Positions 38,069 to 45,224 of a stretch of 46,273 nucleotides of DNA are shown piece by piece. The notes beneath the pieces were generated by a model. The model was given only the letters and a program-made list of their open reading frames with translations. It made no database searches and was not told the DNA's origin. The stretch's first letter is position 1; every line of letters starts with the position of its first letter. The translations under genes and the position numbers were made by a program. The stretch lies in the IMG/VR virus record IMGVR_UViG_3300046471_000252, positions 1-46,273 of that record; one strand, written 5' to 3'. This DNA comes from a virus.

Positions 38069-38101
38069 GTACAGCAGGCCGGGCAACCGGCCTCACTTAC
38101 G
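38066..38101. terminator. long hairpin between convergent genes
   Basis: A 7-bp perfect stem AGGCCGG / CCGGCCT with a GCAA tetraloop, extended by GTAAGT / ACTTAC after a bulge, at the junction of two convergent genes. No T tract, so termination would need another factor. Confidence 0.5.
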
Positions 38102-38681
38102 AGCCCTTTTCGAGAGTGAGCCGACGAAGCAGTTCAAACCCATCTTCACCTTTCTTCCATACCCATGGAAGAACTTCTACTGTTGTTTGAACATCCCCAT
38201 ACAGACACCGCGCAAGCGCGACGCACCAATTTCGCACGTCTGTCAGCAACTTAATGAAATCTCCACTTTTGATGCTGTGGGTAATTCGACTGTCGCCTAG
38301 GGAGGTTTTTAGATCATGATGGGCAACGCATTTGTGCCGAAATGTTTTTACTTTTAATGCTGTATAGCAACTCTTTATTTCTAGGTAATCCACAAGCAAT
38401 TCGTCTGTAAGCTTTTGGCGATGCGCATCGACTAGGTAATCAAGTGAAAGATTTACATCCTTGTTGCCTTTACTATCAAGGACCGCAGAAATTTGAGTCA
38501 ATATGCTTATAAACATTGCTTTTTGAAGAACATTGAACACAGGAGAAAGGTTAGCACTTAACACCTCACATGAATCCTCGGAGCAGTAAAGCTGCTCGTA
38601 CAATTGGACCTCATATTTAAGAGAATTAACTCGCTTTGTGTATGTATCTAGAGCTTTAAACTCTCGACTCGGCTCGCACAT
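38097..38681 (-). CDS. HEPN/AbiU2-like protein, probable defence cargo
   Basis: A 194-residue helical protein on the strand opposite to its neighbours and lower in GC. NVLQKAMFISILTQISAVLD, a long helix, then ALKVKTFRHKCVAHHDLKTS carries an R-x5-H motif (Arg115, His121) like the RNase motif of HEPN proteins; the overall pattern fits AbiU2. Such proteins can block rival phages by abortive infection. The position as a lone, opposed gene between operon genes is that of a moron with its own promoter. Activity is inferred. Confidence 0.7.
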   Translation of the reverse strand: MCEPSREFKALDTYTKRVNSLKYEVQLYEQLYCSEDSCEVLSANLSPVFNVLQKAMFISILTQISAVLDSKGNKDVNLSLDYLVDAHRQKLTDELLVDYLEIKSCYTALKVKTFRHKCVAHHDLKTSLGDSRITHSIKSGDFIKLLTDVRNWCVALARCLYGDVQTTVEVLPWVWKKGEDGFELLRRLTLEKGS

Positions 38682-38763
38682 AACTCACTCCTGTTTAACC
38701 CCATGCCGGGCCGAACACAAATACCCCACTTCAACGAATCACGCCAGCCGGCGAGGATCCCCT

Positions 38764-40569
38764 ATGTCCGCACAACAGAAGTTACCCCAGTTCATCCATG
38801 GCCAGCCAAGCATGGGCCTGCCGTTCGAAAAAGAACTGGTGGTGGACCTGTTCGCCGGTGGCGGTGGCGCCAGCACCGGCATCGCCCGGGCGTACCGGGA
38901 GCCGGACGTGGCGGTAAACCACAACCCGATCGCCCTGGCCGTGCACCGTGCCAACCACCCGAAGACGGCACACTATGTTGCCGATGTGTATGAGGTATGC
39001 CCCCGAGCGGCAACCGGCGGCCAGCCAGTGGCGATCATTTGGGCATCACCCGATTGCCGCCACCACAGCAAAGCCAAAGGCGGCGCACCGCGTGACCGAG
39101 GCGTCCGCGGGCTGGCATGGGTGGTGATTCGTTGGCTGTTCATCACCAAATCGCGACTTCTCTTCTTGGAGAACGTCGAAGAGTTCTGCGACTGGGGGCC
39201 GATCGACGACGAAGGTCAGCCGATCAAGGCCGACCGCGGGCGCACGTTCAAAGCATTCATTGCCGCGATCAGCTCGGGGCTTCCTGCTGATCACCCGGAT
39301 ATGCTGGAGATCATGCAGGCTATCGGCGAGTTCGTGCCGATGGAGGCACTGGTGCGTGGACTTGGCTACAACGTCGAATGGCGCGAGCGCATCGCAGCCA
39401 ACGCCGGCACGCCAACCATTCGCAAACGTCTGTACCTGGTCGCGCGCAGCGATGGCAAGCCGATCGTTTGGCCAGCGCCGAAACGGCACAAGACACCGAC
39501 CGCCAAACAGCAACCTTGGCGCACTGCCGCGGAGTGCATCGACTGGAGCAACTTGGGCCGAACGATCTTCCGCGCCAAGCCGATGGCGGTGAACACGATG
39601 CGCCGCGTGGCCAAGGGCTGTTGGAGGCATGTGCTGACCAGCGCGAAGCCGTTCATTGTCCCGATGCGCGGCACGTCAGAATCGCACACCAGCACCCACG
39701 GCGTGGATGGAGCCTTATCGACCATCAGCGCCGGCGGCACGCATCACGCACTGGTGCAGCCGGTAGCGGCGCCATTCCTCACCGAGTGCGCCAACGGCTC
39801 ATCTCAACGCAACTTCGACGCACAAGAACCACTGCGCACACAGGTCGCCCAGGTCAAAGGTGGCCACTTCGCGATGGTTGCCGCACACATGACGGCCTTC
39901 GGGCAGAACGCTGCTGGCAGTTCCCCGGACGAGCCAACGCAGACTGTGCTAGCCGGCGCCGCAAGACACGGTATCGTCGCCGCGTTCTTCGAACAGGCGA
40001 ACGGCGGGTACTACAAGGGCGACGGCCGTTCGGCCTATGACCCAATCTCGACTATCTGCCAATCCGGCGCCAACCAACGGCTGGTCAACGCCTACCTGGT
40101 GAAGTACTACGGCAACGAGAAGGACGGCATTTCGCTCGCTGAGCCGATGCACACTCTGCCGACAAAGGACCGCGTTGCGCTGGTCGAGGTTGTTCAGGTG
40201 CCGGACACCCTGACTCCGGAACAGATGGAAGGCGCTCGGCGCTGCGCCGCCTTCATGCACGAGCATCTGCCGGAGCATTTCAAAGACCCGGCCGAGATGG
40301 TCATGGTCGGCGGCTATGTGCTGGTCGACATCACCCTGCGCATGCTGCAGCCACCTGAGCTGAAGGCAGCGCAGGGATTCGACAAGGGCTACATCATTGA
40401 TCGCGGGTTGTTCGTCGACCCGGTAACCGGCGCCGAAGAATGGCGCGACATAAACAAAACGGACCAGGTTCGGCTGATCGGCAACAGTGTCTGTCCGGAC
40501 GAAGCCGAAGCACTGGTCGCCGCAAACGCCGCCGACATCATCGAGCTTTACCAACGCCTCGCGGCCTGA
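38764..40569 (+). CDS. DNA (cytosine-5) methyltransferase with repeat-built central region
   Basis: A 601-residue C5-cytosine methyltransferase. Motif I is VVDLFAGGGGASTGI (26-40), motif IV is WASPDCRHHS with catalytic Cys98 (PDC instead of PPCQ), motif VI is LFLENVEEF (Glu136), motif VIII is PTIRKRLYLV and motif X is RLIGNSVCPDEA. Between VIII and IX, residues 296-470, are about five tandem repeats of 31-39 residues (for example HFAMVAAHMTAFG, RHGIVAAFFEQANGG, QRLVNAYLVKYYG, each followed by a P-x-x-T element). No restriction enzyme is next to it, so it likely protects phage DNA. GAGGA lies seven bases before the ATG at 38764. Confidence 0.88.
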   Translation: MSAQQKLPQFIHGQPSMGLPFEKELVVDLFAGGGGASTGIARAYREPDVAVNHNPIALAVHRANHPKTAHYVADVYEVCPRAATGGQPVAIIWASPDCRHHSKAKGGAPRDRGVRGLAWVVIRWLFITKSRLLFLENVEEFCDWGPIDDEGQPIKADRGRTFKAFIAAISSGLPADHPDMLEIMQAIGEFVPMEALVRGLGYNVEWRERIAANAGTPTIRKRLYLVARSDGKPIVWPAPKRHKTPTAKQQPWRTAAECIDWSNLGRTIFRAKPMAVNTMRRVAKGCWRHVLTSAKPFIVPMRGTSESHTSTHGVDGALSTISAGGTHHALVQPVAAPFLTECANGSSQRNFDAQEPLRTQVAQVKGGHFAMVAAHMTAFGQNAAGSSPDEPTQTVLAGAARHGIVAAFFEQANGGYYKGDGRSAYDPISTICQSGANQRLVNAYLVKYYGNEKDGISLAEPMHTLPTKDRVALVEVVQVPDTLTPEQMEGARRCAAFMHEHLPEHFKDPAEMVMVGGYVLVDITLRMLQPPELKAAQGFDKGYIIDRGLFVDPVTGAEEWRDINKTDQVRLIGNSVCPDEAEALVAANAADIIELYQRLAA

Positions 40570-40570
40570 C

Positions 40571-40768
40571 TCACGCAAACCACACCTGCCAAGGTGCCGT
40601 GTTGAGCCATTCGATCAGGTGGTAGATCTGCGTCATCACCTGGTCGATCAGCACTTGGAACAGCAGGTCTTCAACAACTCGCTTCATTTTGTAGATCTCT
40701 GGTTTGGTTGAAGCCCAGATATTTACGTCACGACTTTCGAAAACCCCGACAAATAGTGCTTTTTTCAC
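40571..40768 (-). CDS. possible small protein opposite the operon
   Basis: In the 248-base gap after the methyltransferase the minus strand has a 65-codon frame from GTG 40768: MKKALFVGVFESRDVNIWAS, then EDLLFQVLIDQVMTQIYHLI. Composition looks protein-like and the DNA is AT-richer, but there is no good ribosome site. It may be a small moron or chance. The gap also holds one perfect DnaA box, TTATCCACA (40779-40787). Confidence 0.28.
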   Translation of the reverse strand: MKKALFVGVFESRDVNIWASTKPEIYKMKRVVEDLLFQVLIDQVMTQIYHLIEWLNTAPWQVWFA

Positions 40769-40817
40769 GGAATAAAACTTATCCACAGCCCGGGCATGAC
40801 CCGGCATAGGACGCCCC

Positions 40818-41396
40818 ATGCCCACAGAAAACAAACCGGCCGAGCCGCTGAAGGTTGAGCGCTCGACAGTGACGAAGCTGGTCATCACCGGCGCGCCACG
40901 GCTCGACCCGATCACCGTGTTCCTCGAGGACCTAGCCCCGTGCAAGGGCAAGATCACCGTCAGTTGCTGGGGCAAGAGCTGGACGGCCTACTGGGGCGGA
41001 ATGTGGGACGGCCTGAATATCGGCCAGTTCTTTTGCAAGCTGAACACCGGCTACATCATCGGCTACTTCGATCAGACGATGAACCCTAGGCAATTCAGCG
41101 GTGACGCGCTTGCAAACGAAGCACAGCGCCTGGTCCTGAAAGAGCGACGGACGTTTTGTTACGGCTCGGACGAGGCGCGCGAGCGGTTCGATGAGGCGGA
41201 GGATCTGCGCGACTCGCCATCGATTGATCACCTCCATGGCGCGCACAGCGAACTGATGACGAAGCTTTTCGGTGATGAGTGGTGGCAACTGACGAACGAT
41301 GCCACCGAGCCAAACCCTGACTACGTCTATCTCGAGCGAATCATTCTTGCAGTGCAGCAGGCCCTCGGCCAGGAACAACAACAGGAGGCAGCATGA
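40818..41396 (+). CDS. phage protein of unknown function
   Basis: A 192-residue protein: TVTKLVITGAPRLDPITVFL, KITVSCWGKSWTAYWGGMWD, QFFCKLNTGYIIGYFDQTMN. The first 90 residues are beta-rich with many aromatics; the rest is helical and acidic. AGGACG lies about eight bases before the ATG at 40818. It is ATGA-coupled to the first cupin-like gene. Family not recognised, though similar proteins sit in phage early operons. Confidence 0.68.
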   Translation: MPTENKPAEPLKVERSTVTKLVITGAPRLDPITVFLEDLAPCKGKITVSCWGKSWTAYWGGMWDGLNIGQFFCKLNTGYIIGYFDQTMNPRQFSGDALANEAQRLVLKERRTFCYGSDEARERFDEAEDLRDSPSIDHLHGAHSELMTKLFGDEWWQLTNDATEPNPDYVYLERIILAVQQALGQEQQQEAA

Positions 41397-41908
41397 TCAA
41401 TCTCTTCTGGCGCCTGGTCGCCAAGCTGCTTGCCCGCCCGGCCATTGCCGCCTGGCTCATCGCCCGCGCCAAGCGTACGCCTTACCTGCACATCATGTCC
41501 GCCGACGGCGCCGAGATGTACATGGGCCGCTGGTGGCTGTTCAACCCCTACAGCAGGGAGACGCACAAGCCCGCGCTCTGGTGGTTCCCGTGGTCGTTCC
41601 GCATCCACCACATCATGCGGCCGGACGAAGACCGGGATCTGCATGACCACCCGTGGAACGCGAGGACGATCATCCTGCGCGGCTTCTACAAGGAGCAGCG
41701 CCGGCACAGCGGACACGGCGACATCGATTACTGGCGCGAACCTGGCGACACCGCACGTCTCAAACACGGCGAGTACCACCGGATCGACGAGGTATCGCCC
41801 GGCGGCGTCATCACCCTGTTCATCACCAGCAAGTGGCGTGGTGACTGGGGCTTTCTGGTCAACGGCGTCAAGGTCCCTTGGCGCACCTACACGGGTACGG
41901 ACAATTGA
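41393..41908 (+). CDS. cupin-like protein 1
   Basis: A 171-residue protein. After a hydrophobic N-terminal helix (INLFWRLVAKLLARPAIAAW) come YLHIMSADGAEMYMGRWWLF, then HHIMRPDEDRDLHDHPWNAR, TIILRGFYKEQR and LKHGEYHRIDEV. H-x-H near DHPW and the later H in GEYHRI are arranged like a cupin metal site. It shares the HDH and FHR/YHR pattern with the protein at 42931-43497. The N-terminal helix suggests membrane association. Reaction unknown. Confidence 0.65.
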   Translation: MINLFWRLVAKLLARPAIAAWLIARAKRTPYLHIMSADGAEMYMGRWWLFNPYSRETHKPALWWFPWSFRIHHIMRPDEDRDLHDHPWNARTIILRGFYKEQRRHSGHGDIDYWREPGDTARLKHGEYHRIDEVSPGGVITLFITSKWRGDWGFLVNGVKVPWRTYTGTDN

Positions 41909-41922
41909 AGAGGTTTCTCAAG

Positions 41923-42453
41923 GTGAGCGAGCCAAAAGTGATTTACCTCGGCCCCGCATGCGGAGTTGATGCCGGAGGTTGCAGGATGAATAAGCATTCC
42001 AATGAGGCCGTCGAGGGAGACGATGGCGGACTGGTGATCTGCCGTGGTTGCAAAGCTCATGGCACCTTCGCGGAGCCGCCCAGCGGTGAATGCCCAACGC
42101 CTTACAAACCGGACCGCGTTCTGCTCGCAGAATCCATGGCGCGCGAACAAGCCCTGCAACTGCGCCTGAACGAAGCTGATCAGCGCTTCGATGACCTTCA
42201 AGAAGAACGCCAGAAGCTGATCGCGTACGGGCGCAGCCTTGGCCTGGATGAAGCGTCGACACTGTGCAGTCGCATGGCCTATGACACTTACTACCCAGCC
42301 GGCTCCCGCTTCAAGCACTTCATACCGAAGGTGCTGGAGCAGCAAGGCAACCTGCTGATCAAGGCTGCGAATTCGATCGCCTCTCTGCCAGACGGCCCAT
42401 ACGACCGGTTCAAGGCTCGCCAGAAAAGCCCCGACAAGTCAGCCGCTGCCTGA
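41923..42453 (+). CDS. phage protein with Cys motifs and a coiled coil
   Basis: A 176-residue protein. I chose the GTG at 41923 (AGAGG nine bases upstream); a start at 41878 would overlap the cupin gene. The first 50 residues hold CGVDAGGC and CRGCKAHG, possible metal ligands. Residues 60-100 form a coiled coil (REQALQLRLNEADQRFDDLQ, EERQKLIAYG). The end is basic. Family not recognised. Confidence 0.6.
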   Translation: MSEPKVIYLGPACGVDAGGCRMNKHSNEAVEGDDGGLVICRGCKAHGTFAEPPSGECPTPYKPDRVLLAESMAREQALQLRLNEADQRFDDLQEERQKLIAYGRSLGLDEASTLCSRMAYDTYYPAGSRFKHFIPKVLEQQGNLLIKAANSIASLPDGPYDRFKARQKSPDKSAAA

Positions 42454-42455
42454 CA

Positions 42456-42524
42456 GGAGTACATCTGTACTCCACTCCGATTTTAGCAACTCCCTCCCCC
42501 TTCAAAGTCAGCCGCTATAGCGGC
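42456..42524 (+). other. two intergenic hairpins before the 42537 gene
   Basis: GGAGTACA / TGTACTCC with a TC loop (about 42456-42473) and GCCGC-TATA-GCGGC (42511-42524), the latter directly followed by the AAGGA ribosome site of the next gene. They resemble the hairpins that precede other early genes. Confidence 0.5.
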
Positions 42525-42536
42525 AAGGACGAAGTC

Positions 42537-42860
42537 ATGCCTGAAGAAATTGTTTTGATCCAACCTGTCCCTGTTGTGCGCGAGGCGGATGGCTGGTGGC
42601 ACCACCCCAATCTGCCGATGTTCGATGAGGACCAGGGCGAAGAATCGCGGGAGTGGGTAAAGGCTCAGGGCCTGAACATCGTTACCGCTGAAATGGAATA
42701 CGAAGTCGATACCGACAACGACCCGTATTTTGATCAGGGCGAAGGTTCCTGTGCGCATTGGGAGCCGAGCAAACCTGAGGGTGATGGCTGGTTCACGCTC
42801 GCCATTTCTGACACCGAGAACGGCCCTGTCTGCTGGTGGGCAAGGCGCGTGACGCCATGA
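42537..42860 (+). CDS. acidic phage protein of unknown function
   Basis: A 107-residue protein: VPVVREADGWWHHPNLPMFD, then LNIVTAEMEYEVDTDNDPYF, then GDGWFTLAISDTENGPVCWW. The Trp- and Asp-rich pattern is seen in small phage proteins from Pseudomonas; function unknown. AAGGACG lies five to six bases before the ATG, right after a hairpin. Confidence 0.68.
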   Translation: MPEEIVLIQPVPVVREADGWWHHPNLPMFDEDQGEESREWVKAQGLNIVTAEMEYEVDTDNDPYFDQGEGSCAHWEPSKPEGDGWFTLAISDTENGPVCWWARRVTP

Positions 42861-42934
42861 TCCTGAAATGCATGGCCGTAAGCGCCTGCATCTGGGGCGC
42901 CATCATCTTCTCCATTGGGGCGGTGTACTCATGA
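42857..42934 (+). CDS. 25-residue membrane peptide
   Basis: A micro-gene, MILKCMAVSACIWGAIIFSI, GAVYS. One transmembrane helix with two Cys. It is ATGA-coupled to the gene before and the gene after, which strongly suggests it is translated. Such peptides are found in phage operons as membrane regulators or subunits; its partner could be the following cupin-like protein. Confidence 0.5.
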   Translation: MILKCMAVSACIWGAIIFSIGAVYS

Positions 42935-43497
42935 TCATCGACGATGTGATGACCGACAAAATCACCCTGCACGGCCTGGGCTTTGTGCAGGTACAGCTCG
43001 AAGGCAATCAGCGTCTGCATGTTTGGCACCCTGAGTTACCGCGTCGCGCCTGCTTCAAGCACTCCTCAATCCACGACCATCGCTTCGACTTCACGTCGAG
43101 GGTGATCATCGGTATTCAACGGAACATCGCCTTCAGCGCAGAGCCGTCCCAGTTGGGAACTCACATTCTGTACCTCCACGAGGGAGCCAGGACCGTGTGT
43201 GGTGGTCGTCCATGGGTGCGAGATGGTCGAGTGCAGATGATTGAGATTGACGACTTCACCGTGCCAGCAGGCCTTGAGTATCAGTCGAAGGCTTATGAAT
43301 TCCATCGGACTGAACCTGCCGGAGATGGACGAGTCGCCACGATCATGCGCAAGGGCGCTGAGTATCCACACGGCGCACATTCAAGCTGTGTCGTTGGCAT
43401 TGAGCCGGACGATCAGTTCGACCGCTTCCAGTGGCCACCGGCCAAACTGTGGGAAGTTGTAGCCGACGTGATGCTCGGCCAGAAGGTGACTCCGTGA
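42931..43497 (+). CDS. cupin-like protein 2
   Basis: A 188-residue protein. GLGFVQVQLEGNQRLHVWHP, then FKHSSIHDHRFDFTSRVIIG, then GLEYQSKAYEFHRTEPAGDG. HSSIHDH and the later FHR give three or four His in cupin-like order on a beta-rich fold. It seems to be a distant relative of the protein at 41393-41908 (LHDHPW...GEYHRI). The reaction is unknown; metal-dependent chemistry on a small molecule or nucleotide is possible. ATGA-coupled to the micro-gene before it. Confidence 0.68.
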   Translation: MIIDDVMTDKITLHGLGFVQVQLEGNQRLHVWHPELPRRACFKHSSIHDHRFDFTSRVIIGIQRNIAFSAEPSQLGTHILYLHEGARTVCGGRPWVRDGRVQMIEIDDFTVPAGLEYQSKAYEFHRTEPAGDGRVATIMRKGAEYPHGAHSSCVVGIEPDDQFDRFQWPPAKLWEVVADVMLGQKVTP

Positions 43498-43547
43498 TCG
43501 CCCTCGCCTGGTTCGCCTACGTGTACTGCTACAAGGGGCCGCGGTGA
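43494..43547 (+). CDS. possible 17-residue peptide
   Basis: A GTGA-coupled frame, MIALAWFAYVYCYKGPR, hydrophobic with a basic end. It overlaps the gene before and the next micro-gene by GTGA. Very short, but it belongs to an unbroken chain of coupled frames. Confidence 0.33.
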   Translation: MIALAWFAYVYCYKGPR

Positions 43548-43624
43548 ATAGAAACCGCCTCATCAGCCACCGAATGAACCGGAAAGTAGTTCGACAACTG
43601 ATGAGGCGCAAGCTCAAACAATAG
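43544..43624 (+). CDS. possible 26-residue basic peptide
   Basis: A GTGA-coupled frame, MNRNRLISHRMNRKVVRQLM, RRKLKQ, with ten Arg or Lys in 26. It could bind RNA or DNA. A degraded second copy of its coding DNA lies about 120 bases downstream (43655-43760), where the start codon is missing. Confidence 0.38.
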   Translation: MNRNRLISHRMNRKVVRQLMRRKLKQ

Positions 43625-43848
43625 CTCACTTACTCAACTTGTCGTGGACGGAACCATGTCCGGGCCGCGGCGATAGCCAAGAAGTGTCCCCCTCACCAGT
43701 CGCTTCAGGGACGAGCTGATTGGGCTGCAACTGGTGAGGCGAACGATTAAACGTTAGCTGACCTTCCCCGCTTTGCATGTCACTTCTCATCTCATTTTTT
43801 CAAGACTTACTTATCAGCCTGCCGGTGAACGGCGGGCAAGGACTGCGC
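43625..43848 (+). other. non-coding stretch with a diverged duplicate
   Basis: About 220 bases without a clear gene. 43655-43760 resembles 43535-43640 (shared GGGCCGCGG, CTCA-CAG and CAACTG-TGAGGCG blocks). A hairpin of 8 bp (GCCTGCCG / CGGCGGGC, loop GTGAA, 43818-43838) precedes the AAGGA of the next gene. Confidence 0.5.
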
Positions 43849-44094
43849 GTGAATATTTACCGACATACCTTCGCAGCCGTCTGCCCGTCCGACGGCGAAT
43901 TGATCATCTACCAGTTGGAAGTTCGGGCACCCACGATGATCCGCGTCGAGCACATCAAGGCCGCGACCGCAGTCATCAAGAAGGGCTGGCACGAACAGAT
44001 CGCTGACCGACTGGCCGAGGACATCGGAGGCGATCAAACAATTACCGCCACGCACCAGGGTGTCGAGATCGAAACAGTGAGGCTTAGCGGATGA
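43849..44094 (+). CDS. small protein of unknown function
   Basis: An 81-residue protein: VNIYRHTFAAVCPSDGELII, YQLEVRAPTMIRVEHIKAAT, AVIKKGWHEQIADRLAEDIG. A beta-start followed by helices. I chose the GTG at 43849 because AAGGA lies six bases upstream and a hairpin precedes it; the longer frame from 43777 has no ribosome site. It is ATGA-coupled to the TGT-like gene, so it may be its partner. Confidence 0.62.
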   Translation: MNIYRHTFAAVCPSDGELIIYQLEVRAPTMIRVEHIKAATAVIKKGWHEQIADRLAEDIGGDQTITATHQGVEIETVRLSG

Positions 44095-44837
44095 TTCATT
44101 ACCACGGCTTGCCGATCACACCAGAGACAGCGGCAGCCGCGGCGATTGGCGGTGGCCACGCCTTTGTGAGCTTCAGCGATCCTCGGCAACTCGCCCTGGC
44201 AGCCCAAATCTGCCAGTCGTTTGCCATCGATAACGGGGCGTTCTCCGCCTGGAAACAAGGAAAACCCGTCACCGACTGGGAACCGTTCTACCGCTGGGCG
44301 GCGGATGCCAAGCTGATACCTGCGTGCGACTTCGCCGTAATACCTGATGTGATTGATGGTGACGAAAAGGCCAACGACGCATTGCTCGAAGAGTGGCCAT
44401 TACCTCGATGGTTTGGCGCGCCGGTTTGGCATATGCACGAAAGCCTCGAACGGTTGGAGCGATTGGCAAGTGGATGGCCCAGGGTCTGCATCGGCAGTTC
44501 GGGAGATTTTTCGCAACCAGGCAGCCCCGCCTGGTGGGTGCAGATGGGCAAAGCCATGCGGGTTGTTTGCGACGATGACGGTCGCCCAATGTGCAAGCTT
44601 CACGGACTGCGGATGCTTGACCCGGCCATCTTCGGCCACCTGCCACTCTCCAGCGCCGACAGCACCAACATCGGTCGGAACATCGGCATTGATCAGGCTT
44701 GGCGCGGGACGTACTCGCCACCGACGAAGGAGGCGCGAGCTTCGGTGATGCGCAGCCGAATCGAGTCCCACAACTCTCCGCCACGCTGGACCTACAGCAT
44801 TCCAGAAGCTGCGCCGACCCAAGGCGCACTGCTTTAA
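44091..44837 (+). CDS. TGT/DpdA-like protein, candidate 7-deazaguanine DNA transferase
   Basis: A 248-residue protein with the landmarks of the tRNA-guanine transglycosylase fold: FAIDNGAFSAWKQG (Asp47, like the substrate-binding Asp of TGT), CDFAVIPDVIDGD (Asp80/Asp86), WHMHES, RVCIGSSGDF, MCKLHGLRM and SSADSTNIGRN (Asp190 in the place of the nucleophile). Phage DpdA enzymes of this superfamily put 7-deazaguanines into DNA. No preQ0 synthesis genes are in the window, so it would use host precursor. It is short for the family. Assigned by motif order; DNA or tRNA as target is open. Confidence 0.55.
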   Translation: MIHYHGLPITPETAAAAAIGGGHAFVSFSDPRQLALAAQICQSFAIDNGAFSAWKQGKPVTDWEPFYRWAADAKLIPACDFAVIPDVIDGDEKANDALLEEWPLPRWFGAPVWHMHESLERLERLASGWPRVCIGSSGDFSQPGSPAWWVQMGKAMRVVCDDDGRPMCKLHGLRMLDPAIFGHLPLSSADSTNIGRNIGIDQAWRGTYSPPTKEARASVMRSRIESHNSPPRWTYSIPEAAPTQGALL

Positions 44838-44848
44838 ACCCTTCCCCA

Positions 44849-44863
44849 CCTTCTGCCGCCACG
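44849..44863 (+). other. hairpin before the excisionase gene
   Basis: GCCGC-CACGC-GCGGC, followed by ATGGAGAACC and the ATG of the next gene; another case of a hairpin placed just before a ribosome site. Confidence 0.45.
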
Positions 44864-44882
44864 CGCGGCATGGAGAACCATC

Positions 44883-45224
44883 ATGGCAGCAGCAGAACAG
44901 ATACCAGTTGAGTACCTGTCCGATAAAGTCGCCGAGAAGAACTTCGCGGAGATGGTCGGCACAACCCGGCGCGCGCTCCAAGGAAAGCGTCAGCGCAACA
45001 TCATCCCGAAAGGGGTGTGGAACGAAATCGACGGGCAGATTTATTACAGCATCAGGAGATATGAGGCATGGCTAGAAAGCCTTTGGGATTGCCCGCCGGA
45101 GTTGAATTCGCAGGTCAATCAGTCCGCATTCGCTTCACTTGGAAGTTCCGGCGCTGCGAGACCCTCGCCTATTCCCAAACGCCAAAAGGCATTAAAGCGG
45201 CCGCAGATCTACGCGCTACAGTAA
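44883..45224 (+). CDS. xis: excisionase-like protein
   Basis: A 113-residue protein. Residues 5-65 (VEYLSDKVAEKNFAEMVGTT, RRALQGKRQRNIIPKGVWNE, then YYSIRRYEAWLESLW) have the winged-helix pattern of phage excisionases of the AlpA/Xis type. The last 52 residues are encoded in DNA that overlaps the integrase gene in another frame. GGAGAACC precedes the ATG. Together with the integrase it would direct excision. Confidence 0.78.
   Translation: MAAAEQIPVEYLSDKVAEKNFAEMVGTTRRALQGKRQRNIIPKGVWNEIDGQIYYSIRRYEAWLESLWDCPPELNSQVNQSAFASLGSSGAARPSPIPKRQKALKRPQIYALQ

Noticed and set aside
40779-40787. Perfect DnaA box TTATCCACA in the gap after the methyltransferase
   Set aside because: A single copy without iterons or a nearby initiator; the repeat array in the 29688-30482 gene is a better origin candidate.
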